A stretch of DNA of 64,000 nt from Campylorhamphus procurvoides. Lineage: Eukaryota > Chordata > Aves > Passeriformes > Dendrocolaptidae. A program made the translations under genes and the position numbers. Numbering within the stretch: the stretch's first letter is position 1; the number at the start of each line of letters is the position of its first letter. The DNA lies in NCBI GenBank assembly GCA_013396655.1, contig WBMV01000850.1, forward strand, positions 620,001 through 684,000, given 5' to 3'. Positions 46,131-58,946 of the stretch are shown here, in pieces. The notes below the pieces were generated by a model, which was not told the origin of the DNA, made no database searches, and worked only from the letters and a program-made list of their open reading frames with translations.

Positions 46131-47557
46131 CATGCCTAAATGCCTACGGGCTGACAAAACGTCCTGCTCAGGTAAGCAGAGGTCAACTGGTTCATCTGGC
46201 CAAGGCCACTCGCCCCGCTGGGGACACATCACAGAAAGCACAGGGGCTGAACAAGCACCGATGGGCAAAGGACACCCCCCCCCGCCCCCTGGCACACAGA
46301 GGGGTCTCCCAGCACCCAACCCCAACAGTTCTCAAGCTTTTTTTTTCTTTAAATGCAAAAACTCCCTCAGGATGCAAACCAGTCCAAGGAGACACAGGCT
46401 ACATACGAAAACCAGACACGATAAGCCTTGCATTGCATGTCTACAGGAATCTACCAGGCGTGCGCACGGACAACCACACCGACACCGACACAGCAGCGAC
46501 ACCTCACCTCGACCGAAACCACCCAAAGGCATTTTTTTTGTTTCTTTTGTTCTTTTGTTACAGAAGGCCACTTTGAAGTAAAACAAAGAAAAAGAGACAA
46601 GTAGCCCAACAGCAGCAGCGGCCCAGGCCAGTCCGGTTTGGTGAGTGACAAATGGACACACCGTGTGCGACTGCCAGCAAGCAGAAGCCTCTGTGAAGGG
46701 CTGTCCCCTCTGTCCAGCTCTGCTCAAGAAACCAAAACCTGACCGTGACACTGGCCAGGGGCCCAGGGGTGACACTGGAACCCTTCTGGCCTTCGACACC
46801 CAGCACTCAGTCCCAGCATGGACACACACAGACACACACACTTACATGTGCAGAAAAAAGGCCTGAAAGCAGCAGTTTGGCTCCAGCCCTGCCAGCTGTG
46901 AGAGGTGTGTCACCAGCTGCCCCCCACCGTGACCCCAGGGACACATGAGCTGCTGCCTCTCAGATCCCACTCAAGTGACTGCAGAGAACATCGGAAATCG
47001 GCTCATTTCCCTTCCTAAGATAAACTACACAGCTCTGGCTAATTTTTACTGGTGAAGTCAGGATTACATTCTTGTATTTAAAGTATCAGTGTTAAGAGCT
47101 CTCTCCAGGAGCATTTTAAAGCAGCAGTTTAGGTTCATTCGCCTCCGCCTGCAGTTCCTTGGGAGGCTTTGGCAGTCCTGGAGCTCCTGCAGTGCTGCTC
47201 CCCAGCTGGGGCAGACAAGACTTCCCTCTGTCACCGCAGCCATCCGAGGGGTTCTGCTCACTCAGACCTGCACAATCTCAAACACACCCAGCTGTTCTGG
47301 CTGAGCTCTAAGCACAGATCCAGCTTTGGATCATATCTTGGCTGCTGTCAGTGGGGCACCAAGTGTGGGGACTATGTGGGCTGTGAGTTGCCCTCAGCAG
47401 AACCACCTCCACTGACCAACAGGCTCCAAAGCCGGGCATGACAGGACAGAAAATCTTCTCAAACTACTATGTAGAAAACCCATTTTCTATTGTTTCTGTG
47501 GTATGGTCACAAAAAACTATTATTGAATAACAGAAGAGGTTTCTTCTGAATTTTGTA

Positions 47558-47563
47558 TTTATT
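47558..47563 (-). terminator. MNT: Candidate main poly(A) signal of MNT
   Basis: Reads AATAAA on the minus strand, with a U/GU-rich downstream element about 40 bases further on. The position gives a 3' UTR of ~3.07 kb. Confidence 0.5.
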
Positions 47564-49919
47564 GATTTTTTGGGGGGCAAATTAGATCTTCTGAATCCCC
47601 AAGTATACATATATATTTATATATAGCTTTCTCCATAGGGAAAACATATCAAAGGAGGAGAGACATTCCTAAAGTGCCCCCGTGTCATACAGTACTGAAC
47701 AGGATTTCCAAGAGCATCAGTGTAAATCCAAAGTTTCTGAGCAGGAATGACAGAGGCAGGGAAGGAAGGAAGAGCTGTGACCACTCTTCTTCACAGAGAA
47801 CAGAAATAAGTTTGCTAACCTAAAAAAGAAGAAAAACCCCAGGGAAACAAATGTTTCTGGTAGCCCTGAAAAAGACAGATGAGAATGGGAGGACCCAAGA
47901 GATCTAAAGCAGCTCACAGGCTGGCGAAGCGGGGGACAGGCTGTTCCTCAAGGGGAGCCAAACACCTGTGAAGGGGATCAGACACTCAGCATGGCACAAC
48001 TCCAAGGGGAGGTAAAACTGGCCAAGATGCAGGACTGGGCAGGGTAGAGCCACTCTTCCCCCTGAACCATAAGGGAGTAGGAGACAAGGTCAGCAGCATC
48101 CTGTTTGTACAGCACATTCAATAACCCACCAAAAGCTCATCTCCCTGGGGCTCTCAGACCACTCCTGCGCCCAGCCCCATTCCCATCCACCTCCTTTCTC
48201 CTGCAGTATGATTTTGTTATTTTTTGAGTTGGAACAGTAAAAAAAGGCAGAAAGAAAGACACATCCTCCCACTCCTGACATCACTGCAGAAGGCAAAACC
48301 ACATGGTCCCTCCTGAGAAGGGAGATGACCCTATTGCAAATACTCAGTGTTGAAGAATTTCTGGTAAGGAGCAACTGACCTCATACCCAATGCTCATCAT
48401 CTTCCAAATACTGGCACACAACAGCCTCCATGGGAAAGCACCTGCAGGGACAAGGCCTTGGCGACTCTGGGAACCTCCCAGTGTTAATGCTGCACTGGAA
48501 TGAGAACAAATTATCTGCTTAAATGTGGTTTTGTGATAAAAAAATCCTTTAAGATTTGTTCATTCTGCAGGGGCTGCATTGGCAGCACAGCCAAGAGCTT
48601 CCTGTACTCAAGGATGCAAGAAAAAAATAAAACAAGCAGTAACTGTGGAGCAACTGGGGCTTCACAAACAGACTTTACAAAATTCCCAGCCATACCTGCT
48701 CAGAAGGCACAAAAACCCCTGACCTCTGCAGTCATTTCTCTTGCCTCCAGACCAGTTTCAACCAGGGACAGTGAAGAATGGGCAAGTGTTCTTAATTAAA
48801 CTCCTGACACTGCTCATAGCAGTCCTCAACCAGGCAGAAGTGCTGGTGGAGTCAACAGGTCTTTGGGCAGACCAAGGATCCTGTTTTCCCAGAGAGGACC
48901 TCGCCCCCACACACACTGGATACAGCCAGGCAGTGCAGTGAAGTGTGATGGCTCAGCCCCAGTTACCTCCTCTTCTCCCAGAGCTCCTGGGCAGATGTTG
49001 GGCCCACCCTCCCATCCTGCCCTGAGGACAACAGCCACTGGCTACAGCAGGAATCTTGCCTGCAGTAAGGACTGTGGAACACCTGTTTCAAAAGGAGCGG
49101 AAGACAGAATGGAGATCATTCACAGCAGTAACTACACACGTGGTGCAAAAACCAGAACATTCAGCCAGCAACAAGACATGCCCTAAGCAACCTCCCAGGC
49201 AGGCTGGCAGGTACCAACAGGGCACTCCTCCTCTCCTGGTTTTGTGGGATTTGCCACTGACCTCAGAGAGGTCTATCCCAGTCACCAGTCAGGGGCAACA
49301 GGAAGGTCCCAAGGGACAAGAGTTCTTTGGTGCACATCTCACTGTCAGACACAAGCTCTCACACTGACCTCCTGCAGCAAACCCTTATCCTGCACAAGGA
49401 GAGGCTGCTTCTCCCTGCCAAAGGAACAAAGCTGCCAGAGCTGCCTGTGCTCTGCAAGGGAACCACATCCCCATGTATCCCTTTCCAAACCCACTGACTC
49501 CCACACCAAAGCGTGGTCAGGTCAGAACAAACAAACAAACAACGTTAACCCACAAAGCAAATCTACTTCATTTCTCTTGGTTTTCTTGCTCCAGGTTCCA
49601 CCCACCAGGTCACAGAAGCATCCTGCAAGCTGCCAGCACAAATATCTGCCTCTGACAAACAACGAATCCGAGAAACCTGGCGGGGCTTGGACTGGCAGGA
49701 GGGACCCTCACCAGGGCCATGCCGTGCACAGAGATCTACAAAATCAATTATTGCATCAGCAAACCAAGCCAGACAAAAACCAATCCCCCCCAAACATCCA
49801 AACAAAGCATTGTCAACCATTAAAATAATAAAAAACAGGGGTTTTTTTGACATAGCTATAAAAATCAAGTCATTTATAAAATGGCAACAAATGAAGTCCA
49901 GTTGCGTATTCTTTTTCCT

Positions 49920-49925
49920 TTTATT
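49920..49925 (-). terminator. MNT: Candidate proximal poly(A) signal of MNT
   Basis: Reads AATAAA on the minus strand about 700 bases after the stop codon, within an AT-rich block. No clear downstream element was seen. Confidence 0.3.
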
Positions 49926-50200
49926 AGACAGGACAGAGAATTTTCTTAAAATGCCATAACAAGTCACAGTGATTTTAGATGGTTTTTGAAATGTAATATA
50001 TTGATGGGAAATACCTTTAAAATGGTTTGACTTGTGGTTTGTTGTTGGGGTTTTTTTGTCACTGTAGATGTACCCTGGTCCACCAAACCATCTATCTTAT
50101 AGTTTCTTGTTTAGAGAGGACACTCTATCTTCTTCCTCCAAAAATGAATTTTGTCTCATAATCCTGCAAAATAATCAACCTTACAAAAGGCCTTCAAATG

Positions 50201-50266
50201 TTATATTTATATATATATGTATGTACATATATATACACACACATACACACATATATATAAATATAG
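50201..50266. repeat. AT/AC-rich compound microsatellite
   Basis: Alternating TA units interrupted by ATGTATGTACATA and an ACACACACATACACAC segment. It lies in the probable MNT 3' UTR and is likely length-polymorphic. Confidence 0.85.
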
Positions 50267-50626
50267 ACTCCTATGATTTTTTTCCCATTCTACGCAATGT
50301 CTCGATAAAGAGATCAGCAATTTTTATTCTACAAAGAAGCAACACATAAGAGGGCAAAATTAAAAGTCTTAAGAACATCATATCCATAGTTCACTCATTA
50401 CACATAAAAGGAAAAAAAATCACCATGAACAACTGTCTCTAAGTTCCTCAGATCAGCAAATCTGAGCGTGGAGCAGCCCCGGCGGCAGGCTGGGCCCTGG
50501 GCAGCTGAGGACAGCCCAGCCTGGCTCCAGCCGCTCGGCATTCCTGTGCCTTCCTCCTGCCGAGTCGGACGTGGTTGGAATGTATGGAGTTTCCTTAGGA
50601 AAGGTTCCCAACAAAGACCTTGCCCT

Positions 50627-51376
50627 CTAGGCCAGCTTCAGCGTGCTCACCGGGAATGACGGCATGGTCACCATAGTCACCGGGTTTAGGACCGTCTGCC
50701 CGACCAACTGCGGGTGATGGACAACTTGGGTGCCCACGGCCGGCTTGGCCATCACCGCCGGCTGGCCCAGGCTCGTGGTTCCGTTCACTTGCTGGTGCGA
50801 GATGGTGTGAGCAATGTGGCTCACAACGGGCTGGCTGACGGCCACGGGCTGGGGGTAGATGGGCAGCTGCGGGCCCAGGTGGGCCATGTGGTTGATGGTG
50901 GCTGGGTGCACAGTGATGTGGCCGATGGGCTGAGCAGCAGTGGTGAGTTGCACGGGGCTGGATGTGGAAGGTGCAATGTGAGCAATGTGCTTGGTCTGTG
51001 GACCCTGAATCACATGGTTGACAGTCTGGATGACCGAGGCGTGGGTGGTGGCGGTGTGGGCGATAACAGTCGATTGCACGGTCGAGGCCGCCACGATGTG
51101 AGTCTGTGCAGGGACGATCGCCTGCGGCGGGACCAGTGCTTGTGTCTGAAGGGGGGGCTGGGCGTGGGGCTTCTGCTGGATGGAGANNNNNNNNNNNNNN
51201 NNNNNNNNNNNNNNNNNNNNNNNNNNNNCAGAGGGCTGTGCTGGAACAGCCGAGGGGGGGAGCAGCATTCGGGGGGACAGCTTTCAGCAGCTCTGGGTGC
51301 TGGCGCTGGGTGAGTTTTGGTAATGAGTTCACTGGCCTGTCATCTTCCATGTCTTCATCCATGTTGTCTTCACCCT
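50627..51376 (-). CDS. MNT: MNT terminal coding exon (C-terminal region; contains assembly gap)
   Basis: After the acceptor TTTTCTAG the exon reads (E)GEDNMDEDMEDDRPVNSLP, an acidic stretch, then KLTQRQHPELLKAVPPNAAP. An N run follows, then SIQQKPHAQPPLQTQALVPP and about 170 more residues to TVLNPVTMVTMPSFPVSTLK-LA and TAG (50627-50629). The tail is nearly identical to mammalian MNT. The part before the gap and the part after it are in different frames as written, which is explained by a wrong gap length, not by a pseudogene. MNT is a MAX/MLX-binding repressor of E-box genes that recruits SIN3 and opposes MYC. The role of this His/Pro/Gln/Val-rich tail is poorly defined. Confidence 0.95.
51187..51228. 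other. Assembly gap (42 Ns) inside MNT coding sequence
   Basis: A run of 42 undetermined bases in the part that in mammals encodes a His/Pro/Gln low-complexity stretch. Joining the flanking frames requires a gap of 3n+2 bases, so 42 cannot be the true length. Confidence 0.97.
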
Positions 51377-52873
51377 CTAGAAAACACGAAAGGAAGAAAC
51401 TCCCATAAAAAAGTGAGCAGAGCATGAACTGGACCAATGAGCCTTCCTAAAATGCAGCACTGGCAGAAGAGACAACAGCAGGAGGTGTCACTGGGCTACA
51501 GGCTGGCAGCACAATGGCATGGCCCTCTCCTCGTTGCCTGTGGGCCAAGGACCTGGAGACAGGCAGGCGTCACAGCCCAAAGCTTCAGCTAGAGCAGGGT
51601 GCTCCCAACAGGCTGTGAGGTCTCACTAGGCAGGCAAGAAGACCACCATGAGCAGAAGCTGATGGAAAGCACCTGGCTGAGCTCTGTCTGGGCTGAAGTG
51701 GGCTCCTTTTGTGAAGAAGAACAGGGTTTCCTTTCTTGGCCAGTTGCTCCACTGATCCACATCACCCTTTCTGCTCCCAGAGCAAGCAAGAAACATGCAG
51801 CAAGCCCCTCGTGGTTCTGGGAAATGGACTTTAGTCCAGTCCAAGAACTAAGGAAGCAAATCAGAAACATGCTGGCCCTGCAGAGATCGTACCCTGCACT
51901 GTCTGCTCTAGAGTCAGCCATGCAGTAGAGAATAAAAATCCCACAAGATACAGAAGAAGCAGGAACACCAGGAAAGACAATTCCCCTTCACAAGCTCTGG
52001 TTTGCAGCAGCTTGACACAGTCACTTTTGGCAGAGGCCACTGCAGAGGGAACAGCCAACACTCCTAATGACAAAGCTACTCCTGGCTTCCATCCGACTAC
52101 ACCTGGAGCCTGCCCGTATGTTCAGAAATGATAATCCTGAAACAAGCCTAACAAACCAGAAACCTCAGATTTTTCCCTTCATGGAACCTGTGGTATCATC
52201 TGCCTGGGGTGCCAAGAGCAAACACTGGTTTGACGGAGCTGCTGCAAATGGTTACACACTGCTGCAGCCTCCATGTCTCTGGAAAGCTCTACATCCACCG
52301 ACTGCCTACTCTTCCCGGTGCAGATCCTTGGTGTGGAGGAAAGCATGCACGCTCCCATCTCACCAGAACTTCTCACTGGGAACCGCGTGTCAGACATCCA
52401 TTAGTGTCATTTCATCTTCACTGAGAATCCTCATGCAACATAAAGGCTCATTAAGTTAAGTGCTCTGGTGATCCTTCCTGTACCAGATCCTTCTTCTCTA
52501 TGTGCTGAACTCCCTCCCATATCCACACAAATACAATAGGATGTCCAGTTCTAACAAGCAGGGCTGCAGAGCCGTGCAAGAGGAAATTAAGTTTGAAAAG
52601 CAAGGATTTATCTCCACAAGAGGAAATGGCAGGTTGGAAGCACAAACTTGCACTTTGTACCTACCTAACACTGATGCACGAGTTTCAGTTTCATTCACGT
52701 GAGCAGCAGTGTATCATTAACCAACATCAATCATGACAAACATTAGAAAGCCTTTTACTTTTTTCTGAATGCAAAGAAACCCTGATGCTGCTAAATGAAG
52801 ATTTCCACCACCCCTACATAACTGTGTCAGTGACCTTCTGCGGTGATTACAGGAAGAGAAAAACTATGGGTAC
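51377..52873 (-). other. MNT: MNT intron before the terminal exon
   Basis: About 1.5 kb between the zipper exon and the terminal exon. The donor is GTACCC and the acceptor TTTTCTAG on the minus strand. No other exon or repeat was recognised. Confidence 0.85.
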
Positions 52874-53066
52874 CTGATGCTGTCGAGGTAGATGCCTGAT
52901 CATCCTCTGGCTGAACTGTCTGTCGAATAATTCTGTCAATCTCCAAGATGTCCATCCACTGGCTCAACTCGTTCTTCAGTTCTGCCAGTCGCTGCTGAGT
53001 AGCGATCTTCTCCCTTGCCAGCCGCTCCATCTCGTGTTCATATTCTTTTTCCTTCCTCTTTAAAGT
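52874..53066 (-). CDS. MNT: MNT leucine-zipper exon
   Basis: 193 nt, entering in phase 0 and ending after one base of a glutamate codon. It encodes TLKRKEKEYEHEMERLAREK, IATQQRLAELKNELSQWMDI and LEIDRIIRQTVQPEDDQAST, then STAS. This is the end of helix 2 and the leucine zipper that pairs with MAX, plus the start of an acidic linker. Differences from the human protein as I recall it are conservative (N for H, I for V). The acceptor on the minus strand is CTTTAG and the donor GTACCC. Confidence 0.95.
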
Positions 53067-56000
53067 CTAAAGGCAGTGGGAAGAAAGAGAAATATAATAT
53101 GAGCAAAGACAAGAATAATCTACACTAACTTGGTCACTCCCATGTCCACAACTCATTTTTTCATATTGCCAGTTATGTAGGTGTAAAACATGTTCAACTA
53201 CATTTACACTTGCCAAATTCAGGCAGAAGGGCAAGGACAAGAGCTGGCACCTGAAAGGTTGTTCTGGCTGAATGCTTTCTGCCTGCTGAACAAAAACTGA
53301 TGAGCCCCAAAAGCTGAAACACTTGGAAGGAAAGGAAAAGCACAAGTACTGAAGAACTTCTGAGCAACACACACCATAGCAAGAGCTCCTGACCTAGGAG
53401 AGATGGTGAAGAGCCAACAACCCCCTGCATCACAGGGAAATCCTGAGGTCAAACATGGAAGAACAGTGTATGTTCTCTGCTTCTGCTAATGCCCCCACAG
53501 CACTGGGAATCACCACGTTCATCAGCAGGGTCAGGGGAGCTGCTCGTCAGTCAGCACAGCATACAAAGTCTCACACTGCCCACTGCCACTGCTGGGAAAT
53601 ACAAACCATGTAGACTGGAGGGGAATCAGCTATTGAGAATGGAGCAGAAAACAACAGCTCATCTTCACCCAAGCACAGGTTTATGAGTTTTAAGCCAGCA
53701 GTGTAGCACTGCACACAATACAGAGAACCCATCCCCCAGCCCAGGGCAGCACACACTATATGCATAAAATAAGGGAAATCTGTAAAACCATATACAGACT
53801 GTCCATTTTCTGAAGTTTCACCACTGGGAATTTAAATCCCACACACTCCTGAAAACACTAGCCACACAGAGCTCACATGGATGCTCCTATTCCCTCGCTG
53901 CTGGCAAGCACTGAGCTCAAAAGCAAACCCCACAGCTGGCAGAGTACCAGGCTCATGGTCTTCTGAACACGTGCTCTTTATTTCTAAGGTCCTCCAGGAC
54001 AAGTGCAATCAGAACCTGACCTCATGCCTTTCAATGGTTCTGCTGATGACATACATCAGAAGGTTGCTGGGAAGGACTTTAAAACCTGTTCGGCCAGGCC
54101 TTTAATGCAGCCTAAGCTGGCAGACTAGGGCAGCTCCTGCCGCTACCTTTGTCCTGGTAGTAACAATAAGGGAAGTATTTTTAAAACAGCCAAACAAAGT
54201 GTGTTAGCAGGGCACAACCACTGCAGGTATATCAATGAGACTGTGCCTCTGCCTCCCAGCCCAGCTGTGTTCAGCTCAGATAAAAGCCCCTCAAAACAGA
54301 GGGTTTTCAGGAAAAGGGGGCAGTTCTCTCCCTCCCACTGCTTTCCAAACTGAAGCAAACAGCAGACATGCCAACTCACACATTCCTGTCCTGGGCAAGC
54401 CCAGCAGACATGAAGCCCCCCCACCACAGGGAGGGGGTCATAGGGACAGCAGAGAAGCGGGGACAGGGACTCCCTGAGTCCTGGCTCTGCACCAGCCCTA
54501 ACTTGTAGCCTAGAGACTCCCATATGGCTGAGGCCCAAATCCATAGCCTAGCTGTAAAGTCTCTTTTTCCACCGAGTGCAGCCAAAGTATTTTGCCTGAC
54601 CCAGAAAACATTTGTGTGCTTTGATCCCCTGGGAAAGGGTTGTGAATGGGACACAGAGCAATGGAGGGGAAAGTGAAAGCAACAAGAAAAGTGCACACTC
54701 CTGGCTCACGTTTAAGCGTGCAAGAAGGTAACTTGTCTGAGTTTCTTCCCCCTCACTATGCGATCAGGAAAGAGGCAAGTAGGAGAAACGCTGAGGCTAA
54801 ACCTACTGAGGTTTAGCCCTAACCCTGAACCTGCTGAGCCCAGCCCTGCTGTACAGTATCTCCCCACAGTTGCAGGGAACAGGAGGACAGAACAGGAAGA
54901 GCTCTCCAGGAGGAGTGAGCACAAAACCCCTGCAGCCTTGGCGCCCACATCCCGCATTGGGCACAGCACACGCATATTTAAGCGGATTTGGCTTTGCTCC
55001 CTGCTGCGAGAGGAGACTCCCAGCACTGCGAAAGCACAACTATGAGATATGAACAGGGCAGCTGGTAATTAGTTACAAACTTTTAATTACTGGGAAGCCA
55101 GGCAAACCCTTAGGAAGCACCAGGAGGAGTCTCCCAGCCAAGAGAGCCAGGGAGCTCAGTGTGTCACTCTCCAGGCACTCCACAGGCTTTGGGATAAGGT
55201 GCTGGTCCAAGCCCAGTCCCGTGGGCTCTGCCTCCCTCAGCACTGGCAGACCCAGCCCCTGACAGGCCACCAGCTCCTGGCAGCCCCTCACTCCTCCCAG
55301 GGATCCTGCTCTGCGTGCTCACAGCTGGGTGTTCTCCAAGGGGAGCTGCCAGGGAGGCTGGAGGAGCAGATGGGCTGGAGTCCCTGCTGGCACTGGTAGT
55401 CTTTCAAAAACTATTCTGGGATGCAATTCACTGGGGCTAACTTGGTAAAGACAGATCTCCAGGCTGAACTGTTCTGGCCTAATAATAAACTGGGTGTAAT
55501 TAACTAGAGTTTTCCTGCCTCTCCTGCTGCTCCCTCTGAGCATGTGGATGCAGCCCCTTTCCAAGCTCCACAGGGACCAGGTGTGTGCCCTGCACTGGGA
55601 TCTGAGCCTGGGAGAAGGGACCCTCCTGCCACCTCTGTGTTTCTTCCCACTGCAGCCAGTATGGAAGGGGGCAGCTGAGTGTCTCCCCAGGTCCCCTCTG
55701 ACCAGCAGCCCTGGGGACAGATAGCTCTCTGGCATCTCCCTGCTGACAGACTGTTTTCTGCAAATCATCCTGCCCACGTCAGGTGCCAGGATTTCCCGTC
55801 AGTCAGTAAAGTCCACAGCAAGAGTCAGACCTTAGTCACTGGGACTGTGGTCACTGACATGCCCCCGCACAACAAACACCTTTAGCGACACCCACTGCCT
55901 CCCAGGATGATTTTTCTAAAATGGGAATTTCTGTCAGCACTATCATCCTGGATCCTATACAACACAAACACAGCAGCTTTGAATAAGAAGTAGCTACACA

Positions 56001-57149
56001 TCCTTTCCCCAAACCCAAGCCTTTGGGATTTTCCAATAGAAAGGGAACATAATGTTCGTGCTGAAACAGGCAGAATGGTCCCTGAAACTACAAACACCAC
56101 CATCACTGAGAATTAAATTTTGATAAAAGGATTCTTATAAATGCCCAACCACCTGTCCTTCAAGGTCTGAAATTTCATTAAGACAGAGGACTGGGACAGC
56201 TGCAGGGCAGGAGCTGCCATCTAACCCACCTCCACAGCCACTGGGAAGGCCCACAGTGCGGGCCCAGGTCTGGTGCTGGTACATGGGATGACAACTAAGC
56301 TGCCTGCCAAGATCCTGAAAAACACACGCTTAACCTGGCTAATGACATGCTGATTCTGTTTCTTCATGGTGGAAAGCTCACCAAAGTTACCTGCATTTGT
56401 TTTCCCACTTCCTTAGAGAGTGATGAGGCTGGGCTGGCCCCGGGAGCTGTGGAGCCCGAGGAAGGCCAGCTGTGCTCCTGGCAGCTCTGTTCTGTTTGCA
56501 CAGGACAGCCCAAGCTGGGGGTGACACCTGACTGAGCACAGCCCAGGTGCACCCAGCAGCACCAGTTCTGCAGGGCAGAAGAGCCCACCCCACCCCAGAC
56601 TGCTCGTTCCACGCACCAAGCTCCAGCACAGACCCTCCTCCTTACGTCTGTGCCGCAATCATTGTAGCATTTCTCTTTTTCCTGTTAAGCAATTGGGAGC
56701 CCTGGTTGCCCAGGCAACTCTTACTCTGCAGAGTGAGGAACCTACAGAAGCTACAACTTTAGAACTCCTATTTTTCAACTCTACACACCTAAAAACATTC
56801 CACACCTAAAAAAGTAAACTCTGATCCTGCTGAGGGGGAAGCTGAGCTACCCCAGGAAGAAATCATGGATTTCCTCATATTCCTGTGAATCCATCCATGG
56901 CTTTTGATGCTTGGGAAGTTCTGCAAATCAGCTGCTGGTTCTGGTGAACAGAGTTATGTTTCACTCTGAACACTTACACGTTTTTTTTGCATTGAAGCTG
57001 AGAACGAGTCCTTTGCAGCAGAGAGAGAACCTGACCCTCCCCTGCCAGGTACCACCAAGCTGGGCAGAGCAGGGGCTGCTCCATGTGCAGGTGGAAGTGG
57101 AGACAAGAACACAAGGGGAGTGGTGGTGAGTCCCTTCATCTTTTATTTA

Positions 57150-57720
57150 AACACCAAATTAAAATTCACATGTAGGCTTGCTTTTGCTTCCCAAGAGTAT
57201 CCGATTCTCCTCCACCGACAGCCTTTACCCACCTGGATTACTGAAGTGAGAGCAGACAACCGCAGCAACAGCAAAGGCTTGACACAGTAGTAACACTATT
57301 TGGTCCTTGTGTGTATTATTTGGTAAACAAACCAGACACCAACTCCTGCTGCCGCTGTGTAGCAACAGTTATTTGTCACTGCAAAGAATTTTCCATTTTA
57401 TAGCTGTCTATAATTAAATTGCTCGCTCTTATGTCAAGATTGGAAATAATGCCTCCAAACACCTTCCCCTGTGCTGCTGGCCCTGTGGCTGGCATTAGTG
57501 AGGTTTAAAAGGCCTTATTACTAAGCTCCCCTCATAAACATTATACTAGCAATTTAAAAACACACTTTCAATTATGAGCTTTTCCAAAGCATATTTCAGC
57601 TGTTGTCTTCTCTTACACAGCATTCACTGATTGAAAACCCCTCATCAATGAGCAATCAGGAGAGTGTTTTGCAATTTCAAGTCAGATTATTTTAACTCTT
57701 TACTCTGGGGATTGTAGCTG
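57150..57720. promoter_or_regulatory. Candidate conserved non-coding element in MNT intron
   Basis: This block differs in composition from its GC-rich, repetitive-looking surroundings. It is AT-balanced, free of simple repeats, and has several homeodomain-like cores (ATAATTAAATTG, CAATTATGAG, TTTATAGC). Such blocks are often enhancers, but conservation cannot be assessed from one sequence. Confidence 0.25.
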
Positions 57721-58946
57721 GTTCAACAGAACGGGAGCTGCTGGACCAGGGGAGGTCCTGAGCTGCCATCCCACCTGCAGAACCTCCAGCATGGACCAGA
57801 CCCCACCAGTCAGGCTCTCCGCCACCACACAGAGCTTTGCTTCCTACATGCAATGGGAAAAAAGCTAAACCTAAGAGAAGGATCCTACCCTTACAGGGAC
57901 TGCCACGGTGCAGCAGATCCACAGCAGCAGCATCCACCAGCCTGACTCCACAACCAGAACCAGAGGGATGCTGAGGAACCAGCCATCCCCACACAGCCTC
58001 TGCTGCCAAACCTCTGCTGGCCGAGGCACACACTCCCCTGTAGTTCTTGGGGGTTTGCCATTACCCTTATCAGTTTTGGGCATTCCTGCTTTGAATCCTG
58101 CTAAGTTGTCTGTGGAGTTCCTCAGGTGCAATGAGCAGTTTGTTCACAGCCCAGCACCTACACCCACCACTCACCCCAATCCCACCCGACCTGCTGTGAC
58201 TGTGCAGAGCCCACAAAAGTGGGAAAATGGGGAGTCAGTTCCCCTGGCTTCAGGCTGGTGTCCCCACCCTCTGCAGCAACTGCCTGCACTCGCCAAGGTG
58301 ACAGCATCTGCTGGACCCTGCCTGCACAGGTCCCACTGCTGCACCACAGAGCTTGCAGACCCTCTGGACCCCCGATCCTGCCGATGCCAACCAGCCCCTC
58401 GGTCTGCGGGAAGCAGCCATGTGGAACCCCGGCAGGTTGCCACAGGAACCAAAGCCATGGTTTCCATGGCAACTGCTTCATTCCCAGAGATGAGATCCTG
58501 CAGCAGTGCTGGATGTGCTGGCCTGGTACCACTGACGATGGGAAAATACAGGTTGGACACAACAGCACCACCACAGAGTGACGTCACCACCCTGCTACAG
58601 TCACCACCCGCAGCTACACTCGACTGCAGCATCTACTGCAGTACAGGACCATGGTCCTGCTTTCCCCAGACATGAGGTAAAATCATGATGGGCTCAACCC
58701 ACAACTCCAAGATGTTAACAGATCATGCTCAGCACTGGAGGAACGGAACGAGGGTCCCACCATGACCAGTCCCCAGTGGACTAGGAGAGAGGACAGCCTG
58801 TGTGCTGAGGGAAAGGAGGCACACAAGGATTTCAGGCTCCCAGTGTTTGTGCCTGGTTTTCAGCCTCCCAAGATCTCAAACTTCATACCAGTACCAAAAC
58901 CAAAACAAAGCCTGCAAGGTGAAACATAGGCCCTCACTCCCTGTCA

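Larger units (their letters stand above)
47540..50626 (-). other. MNT: MNT 3' UTR (probable extent)
   Basis: Sequence following the MNT stop on the minus strand. The end is set by AATAAA (minus) at 47558-47563, followed on the minus strand by a U-rich/GU element, GTTTTTTGTG. The result is ~3.1 kb, similar to what I recall for mammalian MNT. A nearer signal lies at 49920-49925. An AT/AC microsatellite at 50201-50266 includes a Pumilio-type UGUACAUA. Confidence 0.5.

Noticed and set aside
50595..51186. Apparent frameshift or pseudogene in MNT
   Set aside because: The frame change coincides exactly with the N run, and both sides match MNT very well, so a misestimated gap explains it.
50714..51313. 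199-codon plus-strand open frame opposite the MNT terminal exon
   Set aside because: It is the antisense shadow of MNT, Gly/Asp/Val-rich as expected from complementing His/Val/Pro codons, and passes through the N run.
57908..58675. 255-codon plus-strand open frame in the MNT intron
   Set aside because: Low-complexity Pro/Ser/Thr/His composition, antisense frames equally open, no known family. Probably chance in GC-rich intron.
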